A DNA stretch of 64,000 bases from DATLWN01 sp963764315. GTDB taxonomy: Bacteria; Pseudomonadota; Zetaproteobacteria; Mariprofundales; Mariprofundaceae. Below, in pieces: positions 43,169-52,445 of this stretch (positions are counted from its first letter, which is position 1; every line of letters begins with the position of its first letter). Below the pieces are notes generated by a model. The model saw nothing but the letters and a program-made list of their open reading frames with translations, had not been told where the DNA came from and did not search any database. The DNA lies in NCBI GenBank assembly GCA_963764315.1, contig CAVXSB010000002.1:1-64000 (forward strand), in the 5' to 3' direction. The translations under genes and the position numbers were made by a program.

Positions 43169-45907
43169 TCAGTCCCCCGACTGGTTCTGGTCCTCACTCG
43201 CGGCTAACCAGGTGGCAATCGACGCATATAAGTCAGGTGGCATCACCGGCTTGGCAATGAAGTCATTCATGCCGGCCGCCATGCAGCGGTTACGGTCTTC
43301 GGCGAAGACGTTGCCTGTCATGGCCAGGATGGGGACTTTGGCGCCATTGGGCGTGGCCCGGATCTGGCGGGTGGCCTCGATGCCGTCCAAGCGGGGCATT
43401 TGCATGTCCATCAGGATGATGTCGAAGGCGTATTGGTTTGCCAGTTGCAAGGCCCGGATGCCGTCCTCGGCGATGGTGACGTCCAGGTCGGCGAGGGTCA
43501 GCAGTTCCCGGAACAGGCCCTGATTGGCCGGCTCATCTTCCGCTACCAGGATACGTTTGCCGGCGTGAAGTCGGCGCAGGACGGCATCGGCCGGCTCATC
43601 CGCCTCCGGGGGCGAGGCCGCCAGCTCCCGCTCCTCGCCCTTGCGCAGGCGCGCCGTGAACCAGAAGGTGCTGCCTTGGTCCTGGGTGCTCTGCACGCCG
43701 GAGTCTCCGCCCATGAGCCGGGCCAGTTGCTTGGTAATCGCCAATCCAAGACCGGTGCCGCCGTATTCCCGGGTCAGGCTATTGTCTGCCTGTTCGAAGG
43801 CGGTGAATAACCGGCCCATGGTATCGGCATCGATGCCGATACCGGTGTCGATCACCTCGAAGCGTAGGGTTGCGCCATCCGAATCCTCGGAGAGCAGTGA
43901 ACTGCGTAAAAGGATTTCTCCCTGGTCGGTGAACTTGACGGCATTACCCGCATAGTTGAGCAGGGCCTGGCGCAGGCGGCCCGCATCGCCATGCAGCCTT
44001 TGCGGCAGGCTTTGGGCATCAAGCCGAACGCGCAGACCTTTATCATGCGCCTGGCGCTCGATCAGCTGCGCCACATGCTGCAGGATCGTCAGTACCTCCA
44101 CGGGCTCGTCCTCGAGCATGATTTTGTCTGCTTCAATCCGGGACAAATCAAGGATGTCATTGATGACACTCAGCAGGTGCTCGCCGGCAAGGCGCTGTTT
44201 GTCCAGCCAATCGGCCTGCTTCGGACTCAAGGATTCGCGACGCACCATGTGCTCGGCGCCGAGGATGGTTTGCAGGGGCGTTCGCAATTCATGGCTCATA
44301 TTGGCGAGAAAGGAGCTTTTGGCGAGGCTGGCAGCCTCAGCGGCATCCTTTGCCGCGTGTAGTTCGGCGGTTCGCTTGTCGATAAGCTCTTCGAGCTGCA
44401 CTTTGTGAGTATTGATGGCGTGTTCCGCCTGTTTTCGACTGATCAATCCAGCCAGGATGTCGGAAACGGAAATGATGAACTGTTCATTCTGATGATCCCG
44501 CTGATAGTCCAGCGACAGGTAGAGCGCCAGTACCCCGAGCACCTTGTTGCCGAATTTCAGCGGCACGTTGTAGTGGCCATGATCGTGCATGCCCTCAAAA
44601 TGGGTGGTGTGCCGCTCGTCTATGCAGTGGGCATAGAGCATCTGGCCGCTGGCCGCCGCCTGGCCACACAGGCATTGGCCGAGCGCCACCTGGGAACACA
44701 GCGATTGAATCTCCGAGGGCAGGGCGTGCGAGGCGACCAGCCTCAGAGACTGGCCGTCTTCTTCCATCAGGAAGACAGCGCTTTTGGGAAGGATGGACAG
44801 CCAGGAGACCTGCATCAGCCTGTCCAGGCATTGTTGCAGTAAAGCCTTTAGCGATTGCGGGGCCAGGCAGATCTCCAGCAATTCCCGCAGGATTTTCTGC
44901 TGTTCATGGTCGCGTGCCATGCGTGCTTCGGCACGTTTACGTTCGGTGATATCTTCGACGATGCCCTCGAGACTCACGACCTGGCCCTGGGTACCCCGGA
45001 CGGCATGTTCCGAGACCTGAATGATGCGTTCCGACCCGTCAGGATGGATGAATTGCATTTCGTGCTGGAGATAGTTGTCTTCGCCTTCTGCCAACGCGAT
45101 CAATAGCTGCTGGACACATTCAACGCATCCGGGTTTCCAATTGATGACGGTATCCCAACGCTTGTTCAGCGCATCTTCCGGTTTAATGCCAAAAACCGAC
45201 TCCATGCCGGTGCTGACATATGTGAGTTCACCGCTGGCGGTATGACTAAAAATTACGAAGTTATCGCCGACATCTTTGATCAGGCGTTCATATTTCTCCT
45301 CGCTATCGCGCAGTGCCTTCCGGGATTCGCTCCTGTCCAACACAATGCCGACGATAGAGGCACCGATTTCCAGGATCTTACGGTGGAAGTTGCTGGGGGC
45401 GCGATGCTCGAAGCTGGACAGGGCAAAGGACCCCATGACACTGCCGTCCTGTGACAGGATGGGCATCGACCAGCAGGCACAGAGGTTAAAGTCGTACGCG
45501 AAATCGCGAAGATCCTGCCACCTTGAATCGGTGAAGGTGTTTTCTACATACTGGGGCGCATTGCGAAATACGGCATTGCCGCATGAACCGCCCCCGGGCC
45601 CTGGCCGCAACTGATTCAGGCGAGCTACGCCTTTGGGTGACACATTGGGTGCAGCATAGACATTGAGGAATTCGCGGGCCTCGTCCAGCAGCATGACCGT
45701 GCCTACGGAATTGGGTAATAGTTGTTCCGCCAGCAGACAGATTCGCCTGATGATTTCCTGGGTCTCACCGCCATGAGCAACCGATACGAGAATGTCCTGC
45801 TGCAGTTGCAGAATGAGTTGCTGGTCTTCAACGGATAAGGTCGTATAGGCGATCGTCGCAGGGGACTGACAAGCGTCTGTTGCCAAGACTGTTGAAGAAT
45901 TCGGCAC
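43169..45907 (-). CDS. GAF-PAS-GAF hybrid histidine kinase with receiver domain
   Basis: A 912-residue soluble hybrid kinase: GAF (about 25-195), PAS (about 205-325) with YVSTGMESVFGIK, GAF (about 345-490), a coiled-coil linker, HisKA with His539 in ANMSHELRTPLQTIL, ATPase with GNAVKFTDQGEIL, DTGIGIDADTMGRLFTAFEQ and GGTGLGLAITKQL, and a receiver with Asp834 in IILMDMQMPRLDG and Lys in FIAKPV. It belongs to the BarA/EvgS-like HisKA class, unlike the HDFNN kinases at 5-11 kb. GTG 45907 is preceded by GGAGG at 9 bases. No partner regulator is near; the gene sits between two mnmA-leader copies and may be a later insertion. Confidence 0.92.
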   Translation of the reverse strand: MPNSSTVLATDACQSPATIAYTTLSVEDQQLILQLQQDILVSVAHGGETQEIIRRICLLAEQLLPNSVGTVMLLDEAREFLNVYAAPNVSPKGVARLNQLRPGPGGGSCGNAVFRNAPQYVENTFTDSRWQDLRDFAYDFNLCACWSMPILSQDGSVMGSFALSSFEHRAPSNFHRKILEIGASIVGIVLDRSESRKALRDSEEKYERLIKDVGDNFVIFSHTASGELTYVSTGMESVFGIKPEDALNKRWDTVINWKPGCVECVQQLLIALAEGEDNYLQHEMQFIHPDGSERIIQVSEHAVRGTQGQVVSLEGIVEDITERKRAEARMARDHEQQKILRELLEICLAPQSLKALLQQCLDRLMQVSWLSILPKSAVFLMEEDGQSLRLVASHALPSEIQSLCSQVALGQCLCGQAAASGQMLYAHCIDERHTTHFEGMHDHGHYNVPLKFGNKVLGVLALYLSLDYQRDHQNEQFIISVSDILAGLISRKQAEHAINTHKVQLEELIDKRTAELHAAKDAAEAASLAKSSFLANMSHELRTPLQTILGAEHMVRRESLSPKQADWLDKQRLAGEHLLSVINDILDLSRIEADKIMLEDEPVEVLTILQHVAQLIERQAHDKGLRVRLDAQSLPQRLHGDAGRLRQALLNYAGNAVKFTDQGEILLRSSLLSEDSDGATLRFEVIDTGIGIDADTMGRLFTAFEQADNSLTREYGGTGLGLAITKQLARLMGGDSGVQSTQDQGSTFWFTARLRKGEERELAASPPEADEPADAVLRRLHAGKRILVAEDEPANQGLFRELLTLADLDVTIAEDGIRALQLANQYAFDIILMDMQMPRLDGIEATRQIRATPNGAKVPILAMTGNVFAEDRNRCMAAGMNDFIAKPVMPPDLYASIATWLAASEDQNQSGD

Positions 45908-46074
45908 GGCTAAAAACCTCCGTTTAGATAATTATCGGCACGAAACATGGTTGGATTAATCAAGAAAAATTCATTTGTTCGCTATCGCAGAAGGACGCCA
46001 TGGGAAGGCGATCGCATGGCCGTGTATGCCCGCAAGCGTCCGTTCGCAGATGCTTATAAAAGGCAGGGGGGGTC

Positions 46075-46143
46075 ATGACGGGGCGGGGCGAGTCTGTCAG
46101 CATGCGGGAATGGACAAGGTGAACGCACAGGACTGGCTGCCGG
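46075..46143 (+). repeat. repeated leader motif at the mnmA start
   Basis: ATGACGGGGCGGGGCGAG, then TGTCAGCATGCGGG, then the mnmA ATG (46110) and its first codons. It is the best-preserved copy of a repeat also found at 43050-43118 (68 bp), 36494-36529 (second half) and 34690-34706 (first half). Confidence 0.65.
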
Positions 46144-47258
46144 ACGGCTTCCCGGATGTTCGGGGCCGGCGCATCGTCATGGCCATGAGCGGCGGCGTGG
46201 ATTCCTCGGTGGCGGCGGCACTGCTGGCGCATGCCGGCGCGGACGTGGTCGGCGTGTTCCTGCACGTCTGGGACTACAACCGCGACCAGGTGAACCGCCA
46301 CGGCTCCTGCTGCGCGCAGGAGGATGCCTACGACGCGCGGCGCGTGGCCGATCATCTCGGCATCGCCTTCTACAGCATGGACATGCGCGAGGCCTTCCGT
46401 CGCGATGTCATCGATCCCTTCATCGCTGACTACGAGACCGGGCGCACGCCCAATCCCTGCGAGCGCTGCAACCGCTTCGTGAAGTTCGGCTCGCTGCTGG
46501 AGGCGGCGGACGAGCTGGGCGCCGAGTTCGTGGCCACCGGGCATTACGTGCGCCGCCGCGACGACGCGGGCGGGGTGGTCGTCTACCGCGGGGCGGATGC
46601 GCGCAAGGACCAGAGCTATTTTTTGGCCACGACGAATCGGGAGCAGGCCAGCCGCCTGCTGTTCCCGGTCGGACACCTGGTCAAGGACGACACCCGGAAG
46701 CTGGCCCGCGCCTTCGGGCTGCCGACGGCGGACAAGCACGAGAGCCAGGACATCTGTTTCATCCCTGCCGGCGATCGCATCGCCTTCCTGCGCCGCGAGG
46801 GGGCCGAGGCGGGCTTCCGCCCCGGCTTCATCGTCGACACGAAGGACAGGGTGCTGGGCAGCCACAATGGCATCGCCCACTACACCCTGGGCCAGCGCAA
46901 GGGCCTGGGTCTGTCCGGCGGGCCCTGGCATGTGGTGGCGCTGGACGGCACGGCCAACCGCGTAGTGGTGGCGCCCCCCGAGGATGCCATGATCCGGGCG
47001 GTGCGCGTGGCCGGCGTCAGCTGGATTCGCCGCCCCGAGACCCTGGACGGCATCGAGGCCAAGCTCAGATACCAGTCCGCGGCCACACCCTGCATGGCCA
47101 CATGGCGGGACGGCGATCTGATGCTGGAATTCGCCGGTCCCCAGAAGCCTTCGGCGCCGGGGCAGGTGGCCGCCTTCTACCTTGGCGAGGAGCTGCTGGG
47201 CGGGGGCATCGTCGACGCCGTTTACGGCATGCACGAGCAGGGGATGCTCGCTGCCTGA
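46110..47258 (+). CDS. mnmA: tRNA-specific 2-thiouridylase
   Basis: A 382-residue MnmA, which adds sulfur to U34 of tRNAs for Lys, Glu and Gln. Seen: the PP-loop MAMSGGVDSSVAAALL, the catalytic cysteines Cys117 (TPNPCERCN) and Cys216 (ESQDICF), RKDQSYFL, and the C-terminal central domain with HYTLGQRKGLGL. ATG 46110 directly follows the repeated leader; the frame is open further upstream but without family residues. No RNA structure other than the repeat is evident in the 202-bp gap before it. Confidence 0.96.
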   Translation: MDKVNAQDWLPDGFPDVRGRRIVMAMSGGVDSSVAAALLAHAGADVVGVFLHVWDYNRDQVNRHGSCCAQEDAYDARRVADHLGIAFYSMDMREAFRRDVIDPFIADYETGRTPNPCERCNRFVKFGSLLEAADELGAEFVATGHYVRRRDDAGGVVVYRGADARKDQSYFLATTNREQASRLLFPVGHLVKDDTRKLARAFGLPTADKHESQDICFIPAGDRIAFLRREGAEAGFRPGFIVDTKDRVLGSHNGIAHYTLGQRKGLGLSGGPWHVVALDGTANRVVVAPPEDAMIRAVRVAGVSWIRRPETLDGIEAKLRYQSAATPCMATWRDGDLMLEFAGPQKPSAPGQVAAFYLGEELLGGGIVDAVYGMHEQGMLAA

Positions 47259-47402
47259 TCCCTTTGCGATCGCTCTGCGCGAAGCGGGTGGACGCAAGGC
47301 TTGAACTCACGGCAGGCCGGACTAGAGTCGCCGGCCCATTGTCCGGCGAACGGCCTGGCGATGACGACATTTCTTTTGCCAACTCTAGGGAGATCTAATT
47401 TT

Positions 47403-47834
47403 ATGGGCGTTCAGCGTACTCTTTCGATCATCAAGCCGGATGCGGTAGCCAAGGGTGTCATCGGCGACATTATCCGCCGCTTCGAGGAAAACGGCCTCGC
47501 CGTCATCGCCGCGCGCATGGTGCACCTGTCGGCCGAGGAAGCCGGCGGTTTCTATGCCGTGCACAGGGAGCGACCGTTCTACAAGGACCTGTGCCAGTTC
47601 ATGAGCTCCGGCCCGGTCCTGGCCATGGTGCTCGAGGGCAATAATGCCGTGAACCTGAATCGCCAGCTGATGGGCGCCACCAACCCGAAAGAGGCCGAGC
47701 CGGGCACCATCCGCGCCGACCATGCCGATTCCATCGATGCCAACGCCGTGCACGGCTCGGATTCGCCGGAGAATGCGGAGACGGAGATCGCCTACTTCTT
47801 CAACGCCCTCGAACTGCACAGCCGCCAGTCCTGA
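47403..47834 (+). CDS. ndk: nucleoside-diphosphate kinase
   Basis: A 143-residue NDP kinase that balances nucleoside triphosphates through a phosphohistidine. Visible: RTLSIIKPDAVAKGVIG, the substrate-binding segment HRERPFYKDLCQFM, GATNPKEAEPGTIR and the active-site His117 in NAVHGSDSPENAE. ATG 47403 is preceded by an AGGGAGA-like site. It ends 14 bp before lysS, so the two are probably cotranscribed. Confidence 0.97.
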   Translation: MGVQRTLSIIKPDAVAKGVIGDIIRRFEENGLAVIAARMVHLSAEEAGGFYAVHRERPFYKDLCQFMSSGPVLAMVLEGNNAVNLNRQLMGATNPKEAEPGTIRADHADSIDANAVHGSDSPENAETEIAYFFNALELHSRQS

Positions 47835-47848
47835 GGTCCGACCCGGCG

Positions 47849-49369
47849 ATGAGTGAACCCGCGGAGCAGAGCGAGCAGATCCTCGTCCGGCGTAGCAAGC
47901 TGGAGCAGATGCGCGCCGGCGGCTTCGCCTATCCCAACGGCTGGCGTCCGGATGCCTCCGCGGCCGATCTCGTCAACCGCTTCCACGACAGCGATGCCGA
48001 GGCCCTGGAAGGCATGGGCGAACGGGCGCGGCTGGCCGGCCGCGTTATGGGCCACCGTGTCATGGGTAAGTCCAGTTTCATGCACATCCAGGACGGCTCC
48101 GGACGTATCCAGCTGTTTCTGAACCGCCAGGTGCTGGGCGAGCAGGTCTACGACGCCACGAAGAAGTGGGATCTCGGCGACCTGGTCGGGGCCGAAGGCA
48201 CTATCTTCCGCACCAAGAGCGGCGAGCTGTCGGTGAAGGTGGATCGCATCGAAGCGTTGGCCAAGTGCCTGCGTCCGCTGCCGGAGAAGTGGCACGGGCT
48301 CAGCGACAAGGAGGTGCGCTACCGCCAGCGCTACCTCGACCTGATCGTCAACGAGGACGCGCGCCAGGTATTCAAGCTGCGCTCGTCCGTCGTTTCCATG
48401 CTGCGCCGGGGGCTCGAGGACCGAGGCTTCATGGAGGTCGAGACGCCGATGCTGCAGGTGCAGCCCGGCGGTGCCGCCGCCCGCCCCTTCGTCACGCACC
48501 ACAATGCCCTGGGTATGGATCTGTTCCTGCGTATCGCCCCCGAGCTCTACCTGAAGCGCCTGATCGTCGGCGGCTTCGAGCGCGTGTTCGAGCTGAACCG
48601 CAACTTCCGCAACGAGGGCCTGGACGCCACGCACAATCCGGAGTTCTCGATGGTCGAGTTCTACCAGGCCTATGCGGATTTCAACGATGCCATGGATCAG
48701 ACCGAGGCGCTGATCGGCGAGGTGGCGGCAGGCCTCGGCATCGCCGAGCGCGAATGGAACGGTGCCACCATCGATCTGTCCAAGCCCTTTTCCCGCATCC
48801 GCCTGGACGAGGCCGTGTTCGAAAAAAGGCCGGACCTTGTGGGCCATGCTCACGACAAGGCGCTGCTCGCCACCGTCTGCCTGCAGGCGATCCCGGACTT
48901 CAAGCCGCTGATTACCTGGAAGGCCGGGCATTACCTGACCGCCCTGTTCGAGGAGCTGGTGGAACCGGAACTCGTGCAGCCGACCTTTGTTACCCATTAC
49001 CCGGTGGATGTGTCGCCGCTGGCGCGCCGCAATGCCGAGGAGCCGCAGGTGACCGACCGCTTCGAGCTGTTCATCGGCGGGCGTGAGATCGCCAACGGTT
49101 TCTCCGAGCTCAACGACCCGGACGACCAGCGCGCACGCTTCGTGGCCCAGGCGCAGGCGAGGCTGGCCGGCGATCTCGAGGCGCCGCCGCTGGACGAAGA
49201 CTACATCCGGGCGCTCGAGTTCGGCATGCCGCCGACGGCGGGCGTGGGTATCGGCGTCGATCGCCTGGTGATGCTGATGAGCGGCCAGCACTCGATCCGC
49301 GACGTGCTGCTGTTTCCCCATATGCGACCAGAGCTGCGACCGGAATCGCCCCCGGAATCCGGGAGCTAG
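47849..49369 (+). CDS. lysS: lysyl-tRNA synthetase (class II)
   Basis: A 506-residue class II lysyl-tRNA synthetase. It has an N-terminal OB-fold anticodon domain (about 55-170; SFMHIQDGSGRIQLFLN) and the catalytic domain with motif 1 FMEVETPMLQVQPGGA, motif 2 FELNRNFRNEGLDATHNPEF and motif 3 GVGIGVDRLVML. All residues expected for activity appear present. It follows ndk and is followed 12 bp later by the CBS-domain gene, making one continuous plus-strand run up to lolD. Confidence 0.97.
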   Translation: MSEPAEQSEQILVRRSKLEQMRAGGFAYPNGWRPDASAADLVNRFHDSDAEALEGMGERARLAGRVMGHRVMGKSSFMHIQDGSGRIQLFLNRQVLGEQVYDATKKWDLGDLVGAEGTIFRTKSGELSVKVDRIEALAKCLRPLPEKWHGLSDKEVRYRQRYLDLIVNEDARQVFKLRSSVVSMLRRGLEDRGFMEVETPMLQVQPGGAAARPFVTHHNALGMDLFLRIAPELYLKRLIVGGFERVFELNRNFRNEGLDATHNPEFSMVEFYQAYADFNDAMDQTEALIGEVAAGLGIAEREWNGATIDLSKPFSRIRLDEAVFEKRPDLVGHAHDKALLATVCLQAIPDFKPLITWKAGHYLTALFEELVEPELVQPTFVTHYPVDVSPLARRNAEEPQVTDRFELFIGGREIANGFSELNDPDDQRARFVAQAQARLAGDLEAPPLDEDYIRALEFGMPPTAGVGIGVDRLVMLMSGQHSIRDVLLFPHMRPELRPESPPESGS

Positions 49370-49381
49370 CCGGGAGGCTTT

Positions 49382-49852
49382 ATGCACGCCCAAAGTATGA
49401 TGAGTGCCAACCCCATCACCGCCCTGGATACGGAGACGGTGGGGGTGGTTCTGGACCGGATGTGCGGCAAGGGTATGCGCCTGCTGCCGGTGCTGGACGC
49501 TGGCGGCAAGGTGCTGGGCGTGGTGACGCTGTTCTCCATCATGACGCATATCGTGCCGAACTACATCGTCACCGGCGATCTGGAAGACGTGGCCTATGCG
49601 CCCGACATCGGGCTGTTGCGCCGACATTACGACGAGATCCTGGGCCAACCGGTCACCGGGGTGCTCGATGCCGAGCCGCTGCTGGTCAGGCCGGAATCCT
49701 CGCTGCTGTCCGTGGCTGCCACCCTGATCACGCACGGCAAGCACGAATCCGCGCTCGTCGTCGATGGGGAGAAGAAGCTGGTCGGCATCATCTCCGTCGG
49801 GGATGTGCTTTCCTGCCTGAAGGCCCTGCCGGACGGGGCGCCGGATGCATGA
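49382..49852 (+). CDS. CBS-domain pair protein
   Basis: A 156-residue protein made of two CBS domains (about 1-60 and 95-150). Typical CBS endings are visible: RLLPVLDAGGKVLGVVT in the first and SALVVDGEKKLVGIISVGDVL in the second. CBS pairs bind adenine nucleotides and often control ion transport or enzymes. The end of the gene overlaps the start of an ion permease gene by 8 bases, so it may be the regulatory partner of that transporter. No other domain is attached. Confidence 0.85.
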   Translation: MHAQSMMSANPITALDTETVGVVLDRMCGKGMRLLPVLDAGGKVLGVVTLFSIMTHIVPNYIVTGDLEDVAYAPDIGLLRRHYDEILGQPVTGVLDAEPLLVRPESSLLSVAATLITHGKHESALVVDGEKKLVGIISVGDVLSCLKALPDGAPDA

Positions 49853-51188
49853 GGCGGCGGCTGAGGCCTCGCATGTGATCCTCGGGCTGCCGCCCACCTG
49901 GGTGGCAGTAACCATTCTGCTCGTTGTCTACGGCATCATCATGGTCGAGCGCTTCAACCGGGCCGTACTCTCCCTGCTGGGTGCCGGCATCATGGTGCTG
50001 GGCGGCGTCATCACCCAGCAGCAGGCGGTCGCCGGCATCGATTTCAACACCATCGGGCTGTTGACCGGCATGATGGTCATCGTGGCGATCAGCCAGAAGA
50101 CCGGCATGTTCCAGTACGTGGCCATCCGCTCGGCCAAGGTGGTGAAAGCGAGTCCCCTGGGCATCCTGATCATGCTGGCGGTGGTCACCGCCGTGTTTTC
50201 GGCCTTTCTGGACAATGTGACGACGGTGTTGCTGATCGCACCGGTGACGCTGCTGATCACCGATGCCCTGGGCGTGCGTCCGTATCCCTACCTGTTCGCG
50301 CAGATCCTGGCCTCGAACATCGGTGGCACGGCGACGCTGATCGGCGATCCGCCGAACATCATGATCGGTTCGCGCGCGCACCTGAGCTTCACCGATTTCC
50401 TCGTGCAGGTGGCCCCGATCATTCCGGTGATCCTGATCGTGGTACTGCTGTGCATCTGGTGGCTTTTCGGCCGCGACCTCGCGGCCACCGACGAGGCCAG
50501 GGCGCTGGTCATGCAGTTCGACGAGAAGGAAGCGATCAAGGACGTGTCGCTGCTGAAGAAGTGCCTGCTTGTGCTGTTCGGTGTCATCGCCGGCTTCACC
50601 ATCGCCCATCCGCTGCACCTGGAGCCGGCGACCATTGCCATGTTCGGTGCCGCCCTGCTGTTGCTGTTGCAGACCTGGGGCCATGCGATGCCGGACAAGG
50701 ATCGCGCCTATGAGGGCATCATGGCCGAGGTCGAATGGACGACGATCTTCTTCTTCGTCGGCCTGTTCATTGTGGTCACCGGTGTCGAGCACACGGGCAT
50801 CATCGGGCTCTTGGCGCACAAGACGCTGGAGCTGACCGGCGGCAATATGACGGCCACGGCCAGCGTCATCCTGTGGGTCTCGGCACTTGCCTCGGCTTTC
50901 ATCGACAACATCCCGTTCGTGGCGACGATGATCCCGCTCATCCAGAACATGGCCCCGACCTTCGGCGGCCACGCGGCGCTGGAGCCCTTGTGGTGGGCAC
51001 TGTCGCTGGGCGCCTGCCTGGGCGGCAACGGCACCCTGATCGGCGCCTCAGCGAACCTGGTGGTGGCCGGCTTCGCGCAGCGTGCAGGCTACCCGATCTC
51101 CTTCGTGCAGTTCGTCAAACACGCCTTCATCATGATGCTGATCTCCGTCTCCATCGCCCATGTCTACCTGTACCTGAGATTCCTGTAG
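49845..51188 (+). CDS. ArsB/NhaD superfamily ion permease
   Basis: A 447-residue inner-membrane protein with about eleven hydrophobic helices in two inverted halves. Conserved segments resemble the ArsB/NhaD-P-protein (SLC13-related) family: DNVTTVLLIAPVTLLITDAL, ANIGGTATLIGDPPNI-like residues in the first half, and SAFIDNIPFVATMIPLI with LGGNGTLIGASAN in the second. It probably moves sodium/protons or an anion; arsenite is not suggested because no ars genes are nearby. ATG 49845 overlaps the CBS gene by 8 bases. Confidence 0.88.
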   Translation: MHEAAAEASHVILGLPPTWVAVTILLVVYGIIMVERFNRAVLSLLGAGIMVLGGVITQQQAVAGIDFNTIGLLTGMMVIVAISQKTGMFQYVAIRSAKVVKASPLGILIMLAVVTAVFSAFLDNVTTVLLIAPVTLLITDALGVRPYPYLFAQILASNIGGTATLIGDPPNIMIGSRAHLSFTDFLVQVAPIIPVILIVVLLCIWWLFGRDLAATDEARALVMQFDEKEAIKDVSLLKKCLLVLFGVIAGFTIAHPLHLEPATIAMFGAALLLLLQTWGHAMPDKDRAYEGIMAEVEWTTIFFFVGLFIVVTGVEHTGIIGLLAHKTLELTGGNMTATASVILWVSALASAFIDNIPFVATMIPLIQNMAPTFGGHAALEPLWWALSLGACLGGNGTLIGASANLVVAGFAQRAGYPISFVQFVKHAFIMMLISVSIAHVYLYLRFL

Positions 51189-51200
51189 GCTTACCGGCGC

Positions 51201-52439
51201 ATGCTGAAACCCTACGAATGGATGCTGGCTCGCCGCTACCTGCGCTCGCGCCGCGACGAGCGTTTCGTGTCGCTGATCAGCTGGAGCTCGGCGATCGGCA
51301 TCGCCATCGGCGTGGCGGCCCTGATTACCGTGCTCTCGGTGATGTACGGCTTCGACGCGGAACTCAAGGACAAAATTCTCGGCTTCTCCTCGCATGTCGA
51401 CATCCAGGGGCCGGGAGAATCCATCAACGGCTGGCAGGACTGGCTCGCGCGTGCCCAGACGCTGCCCGGCGTGGCCGAGGCCACACCCTATGTCTCCACC
51501 CAGGTGCTGGCTTCGTTCAGCACTCGCGCCGCCGGTGCCATGCTCAAGGGTGTGGAGCCGGCCCGCGAGAATCGCCTGGCCAAGCATATCGTCAAGGGCC
51601 GCTTCCTGAATGGGAGCGGCTCACCGTTCCAGGCCGTGATCGGCAAGGATCTGGCGCATACGCTGGGGCTGTCGGTCGGCGACCAGGTGCGCCTGATCAC
51701 GCCGACCCAGGGCGTCAGCCCGTCGGGGGCGGCACCGCGTATGCGGGCCTTCACCGTCGTCGGCATCTTCGATTCCGGCTTCTACGAGTACGATGTCGGC
51801 CTGATCCTGACCACGATGTCCGCGGTGCAGCGCCTGGACCGCATGGGCGACCGCATCACTGGCATCGAGGTGTTCCTGCACGACCGCGACAAGGCGGTGC
51901 AGGTGGCCAGGGTGGCGCGAACGATCATGCCGGCCGGGGCCTGGGTCACCGATTGGGAGCATCGCCACCGCTCGTTCTTCCGCGCCCTGAACATGGAGCG
52001 CGTGGTCATGGGCATCATCCTGTCGCTGATCGTGCTCGTCGCCGTGTTCAATATGGTGGCCTCCTTGGTGATGGTGGTCATGGAACGGCGCAAGGAGATC
52101 GCCATTCTGAAGACGGTGGGGGCGACCCATGCCTCGGTGATGCGCATCTTCCTGACCATGGGTGCCCTGCTGGGTGGTATGGGTACGCTTTCCGGCATGG
52201 TGTTCGGCCTGCTTTTGGCCTGGAAATTGGGGGATATGTTGAACTGGTTTGAGCGCGTGACGGGAGTGACAATCCTGCCGGCCGATGTCTATTATATCGA
52301 TCATGTGCCGTCCATCATCGACCCCGTGTCGGTCAGTATCGTCGTGTTGGGGAGCCTGGTGATGGCGATCGGCGCCACCTTCTATCCCGCCTGGCGGGCG
52401 GCTAACGTGCCCCCGGCCGATGCCCTGCGATACGAGTAG
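51201..52439 (+). CDS. lolC: lipoprotein-releasing ABC transporter permease (LolC/LolE family)
   Basis: A 412-residue permease of the Lol system that extracts outer-membrane lipoproteins from the inner membrane. It starts EWMLARRYLRSRRDERFVSL with the first helix following, contains a large periplasmic domain (about 45-270), and the FtsX-like domain with three C-terminal helices (MVVMERRKEIAILKTVGAT in the coupling helix). Only one LolC/E gene is present in the window, consistent with systems using a single LolF-type protein. The cognate ATPase LolD is one gene downstream. Confidence 0.93.
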   Translation: MLKPYEWMLARRYLRSRRDERFVSLISWSSAIGIAIGVAALITVLSVMYGFDAELKDKILGFSSHVDIQGPGESINGWQDWLARAQTLPGVAEATPYVSTQVLASFSTRAAGAMLKGVEPARENRLAKHIVKGRFLNGSGSPFQAVIGKDLAHTLGLSVGDQVRLITPTQGVSPSGAAPRMRAFTVVGIFDSGFYEYDVGLILTTMSAVQRLDRMGDRITGIEVFLHDRDKAVQVARVARTIMPAGAWVTDWEHRHRSFFRALNMERVVMGIILSLIVLVAVFNMVASLVMVVMERRKEIAILKTVGATHASVMRIFLTMGALLGGMGTLSGMVFGLLLAWKLGDMLNWFERVTGVTILPADVYYIDHVPSIIDPVSVSIVVLGSLVMAIGATFYPAWRAANVPPADALRYE

Positions 52440-52445
52440 AGGCCG

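Noticed and set aside
45908..46074. Possible small gene or riboswitch upstream of mnmA
   Set aside because: No ORF with a binding site and no recognisable aptamer; only the repeated leader near the end is supported.
47792..49915. 707-codon minus-strand frame opposite lysS and the CBS gene
   Set aside because: Antisense shadow; all synthetase motifs lie on the plus strand.
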